DNA of 64,000 nt. It comes from Phoronis australis. Lineage: Eukaryota > Phoronida > Phoronidae. The notes beneath the pieces were generated by a model. That model was given only the letters and a program-made list of their open reading frames with translations, was not told where the DNA came from and ran no database searches. Both the position numbers and the translations under genes were made by a program. The DNA is taken from the NCBI GenBank assembly GCA_002633005.1, contig NMRA01000296.1:164399-228398 (forward strand), written 5' to 3'. Shown here piece by piece: positions 26,158 through 39,300 of the stretch. Position 1 is the stretch's first letter. Each line of letters begins with the position of its first letter.

Positions 26158-29100
26158 ATGCCAGCCATTGTAAAGAACGTGGCTGGCAAAGCCAACCACT
26201 ATGGTATTGAAGTGGTGAGCAACATAACATGGCAGGGCTGGGAGCCAGGAAGCGAATACACTAAAAACATAACACTGAAGAATGTCAAGGTGAAAACACA
26301 GAAAATCAAATACAAGTAAGTGATACGTCCACTGATGTGCTTTTGTTTTTACCGGTCCTACAGTATGGATTCTTTGTCATTGTAGACACCGCCCAGTGAC
26401 CTAAACTTAAGGGGTCGTGAATAAAAAGCAACTGATTGTCATACTAACCAATGTTCGTTAGCAACTGCTCGAGTGATGTCATGGATATATACCAACCTTT
26501 ACAAATATGCATGTTTTTCCAATCTTAACCCTTGTTTGTCTCCCTAAGCAGAGTTTTGAAACGGTCACAATATCGTCGGCCATTTTGAATGAAGCTCTAT
26601 AGTCGTGACCGTTTCGTTTAGATGTAAATGCACGAAGTAAGACTACACAAATCAACTACAGTGCTTACAGTTACTGTAAACGACATGAAAACGCATTGCA
26701 TTGTTTAGTAATTCAGTTTCAATTGAAATAAATTGTTATGTCTTTTGCACCCAACTTCGGTGTGCAGACGTTTTCAATGAGGTTGTTTACATAAAAAGCT
26801 AAGAACACAGAATCATTTATCTCTCAGTATTTTATTGCTTTGATCTTACAAATTTGATCGACCCTGGGAAATTTTGATACATTGCCCAAGCCACCCCTGG
26901 AGCGCGTGTCAGCAAATCTGAACGATGTTTAGTTTCGAAAATATATCTGAAAACGCACAAACATGTGAATTAGTGAAATATGCTGTTTTAAGACACATTT
27001 GTAAAAAGAAACCACCCACTCACTGTTTATTATCATATTGTGAATGTGAACACGTCCGGGTATTCATTTGACGTTTCTAAGCAGACGAACACTGGAAACT
27101 TCAACACAAGATGTCGCGGGACCGCGCAGAAGCGGAAACTTGATAAGATCGTTCACGACTTTAGGGCACTCAAGACTTTAGAACCTCCGACGGTATATTT
27201 GTCACCTAAATCAAATTTATGCAAAACCTAAAAAGTTGGGAAATATTTTAAATGATTCACTGTGCCAATTATACGGAGAAACATCCAAACAAAACATATT
27301 GTCATATGGTCACATGACCTTCAACACCTAGCTAATTCACTGGCACTAAGGTGATAGACACTTTTGGCCAGTTTTGTTACATTCAAACACTGCATGTTAT
27401 TAGAAATTTCATAGGAATTATTGAATCAATTGGGATGCTCACTACTATAATGTTTACAAAGCAGTGATGTGTACGTCTCTCTTGCAGTGTACCCTGTACA
27501 AGATGCTCACTGTCTAACTGCTGTAATGTTTACAAAGCAATGATGTGTACGACTCTCTTGCAGTGTACCCTGTACAAGATGCTCACTGTCTAACTGCTGT
27601 AATGTTTACAAAACAATGTTGTGTACGTCTCTCTTGCAGTGTACCCGGTACAAGATGCTCACTGTCTAACTGCTGTAATGTTTACAAAGCAATGATGTGT
27701 ACGTCTCTCTTGCAGTGTACCCGGTACAAGGTTCTTCACCACACTCTATCCAAAGCCCATTGTACTCAGTGCTGGAACAAGTTTTACTCTGCCTGTAACA
27801 TTCCGTCCGCTGGAGAAAAGCATCTATGAAGATAAGATTGAGTTCTTTTCAAATGCAAGTGCCTACAAGTAGTTATCTTACTTGTTGTTTAATTGAGCAT
27901 TTACGGTATAGATAACATTTCATTAAGTGTCAGACTTTACTCACTGCATTATTTTTTAGCGTACTGCACACTGCAGTGTTGTAGTGGGTATTTTACTGTG
28001 CCGTAGTGTACAGTACTGCAAAAAAAATGAAATCCAAAGTTCAAAGAAATTAGAGGAGAATTTTTGTTCTGATCTGGTGACATGCATCAGCATTGGTGAT
28101 TGACAGTTTAGCTGTAAACTTAACAGCCACCGCTCATAGAAATTTCACATTCTGCGTTTATTGATTGTAGGAAGGGAAATTTGAAGTGCCCATCAAGGCG
28201 GTGCTTCCTGTGTATAAAGTCTCAAGCCCCGATCATTTGGCTTTCAACATGTGTGCTGCACATGATTGCATAGAGTTGGCGTTTGACATCAAGAACCATA
28301 GGTATGTGTCTTTTATTTTCATGTCAGTTCAGAAAAACAGGGGAACAGTTTGCTTGGAATTAATATCATTTCCAAGTTTTCTCCCACGACAAGTAACTCA
28401 CCTGGCTTACAAGCAATAACTCACATGGCATCAACCTCAGTTGGCCTGAGTACTTCGGTTATACTGCTCTTTTTCTCAGTGATATGTCACTTAATATGGA
28501 TCTAGGTGGCACTTTGGTTAGTTTGCTTTTCAACACCCATCCTGCTATCATAATGCCACTGCTGTGCAGTCGGTGTACTAATGGCTTACACAAAAAGGCA
28601 AACCTCTTGAAATATCCATGGATGAAGGACATCGTGCCCCATACATTTCCACTGTGAAGAAGAATCGGCATCTGTGAAATCTGTCAGGCTGCAACTCCTA
28701 AAGCGGGAGAACTTTGATCCCAGCTGATGCCAAAAAGGTGAAATAAATTAATGAATTTATTAATAATTAACCTAATTAAACAATCGGAGAGGCTGATGTA
28801 TTCTTCCGTGTTTAATCAATTAATAAACCACAATGTTAGAAATTGAATTTTTTTGTCCTCCAAACTTTTGCCCTGTCATTGTTCTAGAGAACACCAGTAT
28901 GAAAAGTCCGCTATTGTCCTGGAGTTTACGTGGATGTGATCCTTCTGTTAATTTTCATAGGAAACACTCATTACCAAGTATTCAATTTCATGTCTGTAGC
29001 AGTTACGATGATCTCCGTGGAAAGCAGTCACATGTTTACAAACATTTGGGCGTTTTTTTTACACATAACGAGATTCTGTGATCACCAAAAATTTTGAAAA

Positions 29101-30306
29101 TAAAATTTTATGGATCTACTATTAATGCTTAAAAAGTTAATTAAGAAATTTGATCTTTGTTAACGAAAGTATGCCATTAGCTTAAACTGCTATATGTTAA
29201 TTAGTCAGCTGCAGGAAAAGACTAATAAAATGTTGTGGTATTCCAAAGTTAGTCTACATACCCTTTTTTCTTGATACTAACTAATTTGTTAATAAAGCCC
29301 ATTTTGATCAGTCACTGTTTGTTTTCCCTCAGCGAGCTGGAGACTCCTTTCAAATGGACAGTTGATGAGCCGTTTGTTGTTGAACCAGCCTCAGGCATGC
29401 TCCAGCCGTTCGGAACTGCACGCATCCGCTGCACGTTCAAACCAAAGGTAAATGAATTTGAGTATCAAAGTGCTTTTGCAGCTATGTATCAGTGTTGTTA
29501 TTTCTGTGGGTTGACTGTGATTCTCCAGCCAGTTTGCTTAGCATTACCAATTGCCTCACTCTTGACCTGGAGTAAAACTTAGTGCCAAAGGTCATAACCT
29601 TTGTGTGGCTGATAGAGCTGAATGTTACCATCATTATCATTTTAAAGCAGCTTGAAACCTACTCATTCTGACAAAAACAACTTTCGATTTTGGTCACTAA
29701 CCGCAGTACAAGTGATCTCATCTTAGTTATTATTTACTCAATTCAGAAGTGATATCTGGGCTTGGGAAGAAGTGATTGCTTTAGACTGAGGCTCAGTAAG
29801 TCTCAGGTAATGCATGTCAGGTCAGACTTGAACATTAAGATACCGAAACATTGTATTTGTCTGGATGAATTATTGTACTAACAAATTTCACTTCTGTCGT
29901 ACGACATATCAAGCATATAATGCCGTTTTGGAAGCCAGCGTGAATGTGTCTGGGAACTAGAGATAAAGTTGTTTTGGACATGAGAACCTGCTTCATAGTT
30001 GCTTGAAATGTTATTTTGAAAAATATTAATTTTTAAATATCACCATATCATAAATAATTCACATATTCATGATTATTATGAAAAATAATGATCTGATTTA
30101 GAACTGTGTTGCTTAAGACAGCTCTGGTTAGTGTATATACAGTAAATAACTGTCAAGCACTGACATTTAGCATGTAGATTACACTCCTTGTATTGTCATT
30201 AACTTGTTAACATTCTAGCTTGCTTGCGTCTATGAAGTGGATGCTGTCTGTGAATATGGGTCAGAAGAGTCAACAAATCAGGTTGTGACACGTTTGGAAG
30301 GCATAG
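26158..30306 (+). CDS. CFAP65: CFAP65 coding exons 1-5 (residues 1-210)
   Basis: Exons: 26158-26315, 27716-27854, 28171-28301, 29333-29447 and 30219-30306. They encode the first ASH-type domain ([19 protein letters not shown], then [19 protein letters not shown]) and the start of the second. Exon 2 is best ended at 27854 with a GC donor (GCAAGT). The nearby GT donor at 27869 would shift the frame, whereas the GC donor gives [17 protein letters not shown], matching the family in length. Exon 2's acceptor is the last of four tandem copies. The intron after exon 3 has no recognised element. Confidence 0.92.
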
Positions 30307-33300
30307 GTGAGTATGAAATTGTGACCTGTATTATATTATATTTTTAAAAATAGTTGCACCAATGTCAGGCTCGCTGTAGGTTATTGCCTTCTTTGAGAAC
30401 ATACCTCAATTATGTGCTATTCGAACTGACTTCAACATGGTTGATAATTATTGGTCAGAAGTTACATGGCCACATGACCTAATTAGTGACAGATGAATAG
30501 TCAGAATCAAAATCTATAGGCTTACTACTTTCAGAATATATATTTATATACGCTAACTGTGAAGCGATACCAAAGCTAGTATACAGTGAAACAACACGTG
30601 TAGGTGAGATAAATTCAAAATCAACCAAAAATTGTGTTTTTTTGTATTATTATAAACGTGACAGTATTGAAAGGTACGTGTCCACAGTTTTAGGAACTGC
30701 TTTCTTAATCTCTGACCCAAACGCCTAGATAATAATTTACGCGGTCTAATGCCTTAATACCCAAAATATCATGATTAGGTGTTAAAATACTCAACCATGT
30801 TTTTATGCGATAAAATTGGTTGATTTTCTCTTCTACCTAAATATTGTCAATCCTGGAGTGAATATCTGGAATCATATTTTCAATGATGGAAACAAACTTC
30901 AGTGCTGCAGGTTGAGTTCATCACATTGTGTGGAGACGACAAAATTTTTTGTCTGATTATCAGTAAAATGAAAAACTGCACAAAAACTGGAGGTCAAATA
31001 CGTTTGGTGGTTTCTACTCCTATAGCTCTGTATTTCCTGCAGCATAATTCATGAGGCGAATATGAAAAATTGGACAACCAACCAGGTGCAGTAACTGATC
31101 TCGGCACATTTCAACTTTTCCCAATACTCTGTTGTGAAAATGAAAACAGTATCACGCTGAGCATAGAATTCCTCTCCAGGTTTACTCGGCTCATGTTACA
31201 AGCCAACCTTAGCCGTCATTACCTGACTGCTGCAACATTGTTTTTACTTCTTTATTTTTGCAATTCCATTAAGTGTTCTACCGTAATTGTAAAAATACAT
31301 ACACAATTTAATTTAAAAGCATCAAAATTGGCCCAGAAGTAGTAAAATTACAAAGTATCATGGTTTTAAATATGAATCCTCTTATCTCATCTCCCAAAAC
31401 ACTGGCTCACATACAAAAACAACAAGAATCTGTTACCACTGAGAGTAATTGATCTGGCCTGAGGGGAATCATTAGAGGGTCACAGTATGTAATCTGTCTG
31501 ATGATGTCTCATGTTTCATGCATACTTTGGGTTTCAGTATTTTGCCTAATCTCCGGTAGTATAGCACTTTTAAGTTTAAGGCCTTAAAAATAAGCCAACA
31601 ATTATCTACCAGTCACTGTTTTTATTGCTGTATGAAAGTTTTGTATTAAGTCAAAAGTCAAAACGACCCATGATTATTTGCACTTGTTTTGTTTTCGTAA
31701 TTCACCACTGGCATGGTTATGCACTGAACTCCTGTTTTTAGCCACAATTGATTGGTTTCAGGAAAACTGCCCCACCTACTGGCCACTATGCCTGGAATGC
31801 AAGCGCTTAGTGCGACTGACCTATCAGAGCCAGTCTTGAAATATGGAGACGTCGGGATTGGACAGTCTGTTGAAAAATACATCGAGCTGCATAACCTGTC
31901 TGCGGTAGGTCGCAGAGCTTAGTGTCATCTTCTGGTTCTGTAGTTAATGCAGCAACTAATTTTAAAAACCACTATGTAACAGCTGTCAGTAAGCACTTCG
32001 TATGTTCAAGTTAAAATACTGCAAAGTGTTGTACAGTCTTTTTATTAACGGAACTACGTCAACTAAAAGAAAATAATTAATATATTGATTATTTATTATT
32101 TTTTGTCACTCTTCTTTTGGTTTATCTCAGACTAAGTTCATACCAGGTTTTGATTTCTTGTTTTAAGAATGCAAAGGTGTGGCAAATGAATTTGCTTAGC
32201 AACTAAATATTGTTGACTTTGAGATGGTTTGAAATTGTTCATACTTTAAGCTGCTTTTTCGAGAAAGCGCTAAAAACGCAAACTGTTTTTACTTTGATCG
32301 CAGAAAAGTTTTCTTATGTGCAACTGCAGTGAAAGTTTATACAAAAATTCATTGGATTATTTTATCTTTTTAGGTGAACGCGCGGTTCAGAATTGATCAC
32401 CCCACTGGATTGAGCCGTATCGACACAGTGTTCACCTGTCCACAGAGACACGGAGAAGTGCCGGCCATGCAGTCGGTTAAAGTGCCGGTATGGCCATTTT
32501 TCTGTGCTATCAACATTTTACTCTAACTTTTCTCTGTAGTGAAAGAGATTCCAGGAGCTCGGAATGTCGGCTGATTTGTTTTCTAAAAACTAATTATGAC
32601 TATTATAGTAATGTCTAGCACATGTTTTGCATTTAAGTTGTGAGTAATTGATTATCAGTTTCAAGTGTGGTTTAGTGTAACACATGACTTTTGTCAGTTT
32701 ATCTGTGGTAAACATATTATATTTATTTATATAATCTTGAAATGTTACCCACAAAAGTATTCTGTGACCTTCCTCAACTCACATTGAATTAAGATTGAAT
32801 AATTTCAGAGTTCAGAGAGCATGGGAACAAACTTTTTGAGAATCGGGTACCTCTAATCTTTGCCTAAAATGCAGCTAGATATTAACAATTTATGTGATTT
32901 AATTGCATAAAATGACTTTCAATATACTAAATCAGTATTTGGTTTCAAAATAATACTTAACCCATCTTTTTTGTGATACAATTCTCAGTTTGTGTTTTGC
33001 ATTGTTCCCTGGGCGAGCGGTGTAGTCTCTTCTAAGTTGGGTGCAGAATTCACCACTTCCTTGATCTAAATTGTACTGATTTTTTGTCTTATAAATTCCT
33101 TATTAACAGGAACAGTATGCTCAATAAGCAATAAGTGTGTGAAAAGTTCCTTACAAGTTGAATGCTCCATTCATATGCTATTCATTCTTTACTTGTGCAA
33201 TTGGAGAGACTTTTATTTTAGAAGTTCTCACGTGTTGTTGTGAAACAGTGCCAACTGGTTCTAAAACTAAGTACCATCTGGTTCTAAATCTTGTAAAATC

Positions 33301-36300
33301 CCCATTTTTACAATAAAATTAATATACTTTTCTGTTTTGTAGTATTTTTAAAGCTTAGTTGATTGAATAAATTGATAGGTGGCCTGAATTTTTGTTAAAA
33401 GTGAGAGGGAGTACTTATTAACCTTCGAGTGGAAAATATAGTCCAATGAATTCACTGCTTGTTTTGCAGATCTACTACAGCCCTAACATCGTCAATGCAC
33501 AAAGTGTGGACTACTTTCATGTCTCTGCAATCGGCAACCTTAGCAAGACTGTGATAAAATGTGTCGGAAATTGTGTCGGACCCAAGGTCGTTCTGAGCAC
33601 AAATTCGGTCAACTTCTTCCAAATCGACGCTCACCAGGTGGGCACAAAGACTCTTATGGTAACCAACACGTCGAACCTTGAAGCAGCGTACAATGTGAGT
33701 AATTCAGTCGGCACTTTGGTTTGATTCAACCTATTAAGCTAGTATTTGCATGCACTATGTTTTTAGCATTTGTTGCATTATAAATAGTTCAAGGATTTCC
33801 CCACTGACTCGTCACAGGTACCAGTTCACTAAAAATACGATAATACATAAACTAAACCAAAATACCTTGAAGTTCCCATCTTCATTTCATTTTTAATTAA
33901 AGGGTTAACAAATCTGACCATCTTTGGAGAATCTTCCGTTTTTAGAATAATTATGTTTTTCACATATTGAATAAAATTTTAATTCTTTTTCGAAAAGTAT
34001 TATAGATGGAGGGCTTAGGACACTACAGCTAAAAAATCAGTTTTTATCTCGCCTTTTCTGCAGAAATAACATTGAATTATATGGACATGTAACTATGGTT
34101 CACCGAGTGACATTTGGCGTTATTCATCTACTGGTACTGTAGTTTTCAGAATAAACTGGACAGGCATGGAAAGAACTCTGGTTAGACTCTGTCGAACTTA
34201 GACAACTTCTTGCCAGAATTATTTGGGAGCTTATTTGAACATTTATTGCAATAAAAAAGGATATTGTGCACCTTTAGTCATATATTATTGTGCCTACCCG
34301 CCGATTGCTATTTATAAGTGGACAAAGTGTATGGCACAACACCTGTCGAAATTTTGTAATGAGGTTTAGCCAAAACTTCATCAAATTGTGAAAATTACTG
34401 GACAAAATATGAACACACTTTGTTTTTAACATTTAATATTTTATTTGATATTATTACCCTACACTGAATAGAAATGCAAAAAACAAAATCACCGAAATAA
34501 TATAATTTAGTTAAAAAATAACTTAAATGCTCATAGTTGTATTGAACACGGCCTTAGTAACAAAAACCAACTTGTTGATCCCCTTGAAGTAATGCTGGTG
34601 TGCTTTGTTCCAAAGTTCACAATGACTTTACATGAGCTTTTGTTATTTTCATTGTACAATGTGTCAGTCTCCTTGTCAAAAGTATTTTTCTGGATTCTAT
34701 GAATTAGCGTCAGATAGTGAACTTTTGAAAGATGCCATACTTGTTACATTCTGAGATCATATGGATTTAAAGACTCAATAACAGTATCAAACAAATTGAT
34801 TTGTTTGTTTAGATCTGAGATTAAATGGGTAAGCGGACAATGAATTACAGAGCTGGGCAATTTTTCCAAACCAGTGAACTTTATGCTAGGATTGGCCTGT
34901 GTGTCCCGCCCAAATTTAGTACTCCTGTGCATAATAACATTTTAGCTGTTTCTTATTACAGTTCGCTATTGACTGCGAAGAGAGTGTCTTTAAACTAGAC
35001 AAGGTGGCAGGTGTATTGAAGCCAGGCGCCTCACACAAGGTGGTCGTGCGCTTTGCACCTGTTCATGCCATTAATTATTATCGGCGACTGGCATGTGTTG
35101 TCGAGAATCAGGTACGCTTTGAAAACCAATGGCTTGTAGGCAAAATACAATAGAACGATTCTTCTGATTTAGTTCAGCCAGTTTCATAATGATTCAGTTA
35201 TTATTTTCAAACAGGAAATATGAAACATGCTTCGAGAAGTCAAATCCAAGTTGAGCATTTTTTGCCCATGTCTTATTTTCTGCTTTTTATAACACGTCTT
35301 CGATTGCGGCTTAGTTCTCTGTTATTGCGTTTTTCAAAACTTGTTTAATTTCTACCATTTAGAGCATTTGATAATCATTGATAACACATTCTATAGTATA
35401 TTAATAAACACTCAACCTACACTAATTACCCTAGTGTTTATTGCACTTGCCAAGACTATGCCCCCTAGTGGCTTCAGACTGAACTAAATGAATTACTTCT
35501 TGCTTTCTTTTTTCATGAACGATTATTGGGAAATTCATAAAACTTTAAGACATGGATTTTATATCTTGCTTATGACTTTCATGTTTTCTGTTGATGCAGT
35601 TGCTAACTTGGGTCAATGGTACACACCCCTTTTCACATTTATGCAGTCTAGTTTTACTTGCATACATTTTTAATTTCAGGAACCCCTATTCGTTGACCTG
35701 ATTGGCACCTGTCACTCAGAAACTTTAAAACCAGCCGTTCTGCAGGCCAAGCACATAGACTGTTACAAGGCTCTTGTAGAACGAGGGTTGTCGATATTTC
35801 CTCCGGAGGTATGTGTCGTTGAAATGCCTTGTGTACACCCTGAGTACCATTTTGTCAGGGAATGTACACTTAGAGAAATGATGTTTTACATTTCACAACA
35901 ATGCTGAACATTACTTAATAGTTTAATGTGACTCAGTATGGCCAAGAATTTATTCGGGCCACCTGTTGATATCCCACCTTCCAACGCAGAAAATAACATT
36001 CGATTAAGACCACCTAACATTGAAATTGGTTTAAAATTGTCCCGTTCGTTAAATTGGCAGCGATTTCAAGCCTTGGACACTGTTAGTGACAGTTGGTCAT
36101 TGCTTGAGGTCAGGATCTACAAATTAGCTTGTCACGGAGTGTCATTTTATGTGGTGGGAATGGTCTCGAGGAATAACTACACACTGACAATTCTTTGCAA
36201 AGTCAGAAGTCCTCTTCTTGAATGAAACGCGGGATTATAGCTGCTTTGATTTTCGATATCTAGCTTGAATTACCTAGTTGCTGTTTTAGTAACAATCTGT

Positions 36301-39300
36301 TCTGTACAGTTGAGTATATAAGTTAGAACTGAGCAATAGCTACCATTCCAGGCTCAGCTATTCATGATCTTCATTTGGTGATGAAACAATTGTCTTCTCA
36401 ACCAGGACCACTTTCACTGATCCTGCACATCAATTTCTAAAGGCCTAGTTTGTGAGAATGACACCCATGATTTTCAACTGTCCAAAGGACTACTTGCCCC
36501 CTCCACAGGACTACTTGCCCCCTCCAAGCCCAAAATATTCCATTCTTAAACTATTATTATATGGATTTGTCTGATGGGTGATTTGGTTATTAGTAATGTT
36601 GTTTGTAGACAACTATTGTCAGCTTTCAACCTTTAATTTTTGTTTGTCCTTTTATCAAAATTCTCAGCAAACAACTGTTTTGATATGTTTCCTCTCAGTC
36701 TTGTCATTTTTGGGGTTTTTTTTGTTGTATTTGGTCAATTCTGCCTGATAATTTTGCCAAAAAAATATACAAATTAAGTTGTTTGAACCACTTTACACAA
36801 TATTATACTATGATTGAAATTTTGAAACTTTATTTTCAGCATTTGAACGAATTGTTAGACAAGAATCAACTGGAGGTAGACTCTCAAGGAGCGCTGATGA
36901 GCGTCCAGGTAGGCCTTGCACGCTGCTGTGCTTGCCACCACCATATCTAGGATTTATGATTCCAAGCAGTTTTAGACTCCTGACAATTTTTAGGGTTTGA
37001 CTTCATTTAAAACATAATTAATGTTTTGTGTTATTCATGAGTAAGTTTTGGCAAATTGTCTTGAAAATTTTATGACAAACTTTTGAAATATGTATGTGTA
37101 AAATGCCAAACATTGCCACACTCACAGTAGTAGACTAAAACTTTGATTTTTTCAGAATTTTATAATTGTTATCTCCAGTGATATATATTTATTCAAGAAT
37201 ACACAGAACTTACCAGGGAAATAATGATAAACCCAGAAATTGTTTTATCTGGTTTTGTTGTACGAACTTTGAAATTATCACATTATGTAAACAACGAGAT
37301 ATCGATTTACGTTTTGGTTTATTATTCTCAAGACAAAAGTTCACATTATTCAATCAGGAGAGAGACACAGGGAGAACAGACTGTTTAGGTACATGTAAAA
37401 ATGCATTGTGTGAACTTTTGTATTGAGAATGGTTTATAGAGAATAAACCGAAATGTTTATCAATATGTCATTGTTTACATAATTATGCACTAATTTTAAA
37501 GTTTGTATTCGTATTTTGGACAAAAACAAGCATGATCAATGGTTTTGTTGTCTAAGACTAAGAATCATAATTATGATCCTTTCCTGGTAAAAATGATTAG
37601 CGCTTGTCTTAGAAGTTAAAGTGGTTTTGACAGAGTTGTAGACTGTTTTAATTCCAAATAATTTCTATTCTGTAAATGACCACTCATGATGTTATTTCAG
37701 ACATCTTTCCTTGAGCAGGCTACACAAGAGGTTTGATTGGTTTTTATTGTGCCACTGAGTTTGACTGTGTTTCCATCATTTAGTTATAATTGTATCCAAT
37801 CATTTTGTTCCCCCACACGTTATATATTTTGCTTGCTCATGATTAAGACTGAGTAGATTGTGATTTCAAGTACATAATACTGCAGCGCCATCTGTAGGTC
37901 AATTGCATAAATTTTGTAATTGCATCAAAGTTATAAGATACTGACTATGTCTACCTCGACCTCTAGTTGACGATGCATTAGATTGTACATTTCAAGGATT
38001 CAAATTGAATCTGTTGCAAGGAAGTATTCGTGTGTCATGTGCAACCACTGCTGAATAAAGTCTTCACATTATGAATTTGTCAGTAATGCGAATTCAGTAT
38101 ATGTAAGCCATCTGTAAAGTAATGATTGGATAGTTTATTTGTTTAGTAGGTGCCTCTGTGTGGGTTAGACTATGAAATTATCAATTGGATGATTTAATGT
38201 GCCAATCTTTGTCTTATTACATTAAAGTATTGTGCTGCCATTAGGCTTTCCATCAGGCAACATTCACTTAATAGTTATCTAATTAATATTACATCACAAA
38301 AATGCAATATTTTTGCCTCCATTTTTGCATGCACAACAGGTTAATGTATTTATACGTACTTATCTGATTTGGCGTCTTTGTCTTAGTTTTAATCCTGGTT
38401 AAATTTGCTTTCTATTTCTGGGCTTAAGTTGTTTATGTTTATGTTTGCAGGCCGAGTCGCTTGAGCCCCTGTGCACCCCCTTTCCACTGATCAGTTCTGT
38501 TGATGAGTACTTCAACGATGGATACCATTCCGATGTCACTGTGAGTAGAAATCTTAATATTAGAAAGGCATAAATTCGCATATTATATGATTAATGCTGT
38601 GGCAACAAACTAGAGTTCCGTCGAAGAAACTAATTTTTCATGTATACTCCTTACCCCTGCAAAATTGGTCTTAACTTTTTCCTGCTCGGATGAGAAGTGA
38701 TTTTTGGTCTTGTAAAGAACTGACTGTTCGTTATTCCTCAAGGCCATGGGCGGCAATTAAATAAAACAACATGCTGCGACGAGTCAACTTGTCCAGCTTG
38801 GTCTATAGCAATGACATCAGATATTTCTAACCCCAGAAATCACTCCTATTTTGACTAATGATGTTTTTAACAATAAGTGATGTAATAAAAAAAAATCGTG
38901 ACTGAAGGCGGGTTTACATGCACTGTTTCAGTTATATCTTTGACTCTAACAAGCCGCACTAGTTTTTAAAAATACATTTGAGCGCCATATGTTGGTGAGT
39001 TAAAAGTTGCCAAATTCGGAGTAAGTCCAAATTAGGATGAAGTGGTTCATTGAGTCAAAAATACACCTGTGAGGTGCATTCTGGCCACAGTGAAACATTC
39101 TACACACAACTCTCTAGCTTGGTGACAGCACAAAAGTGACTCTGCATTGACCCTTGACCCACTTTCTAATTTGTTGTGCATGACAGGTTGAGTTGACATG
39201 GACAAAACACAATTTCATTCACAGACAATTTTGAGATGTAGAACATTTTCTCAAGAATTGTTTTCCTATATTTGGATGCAGAACACTGTCCGACTATTCT

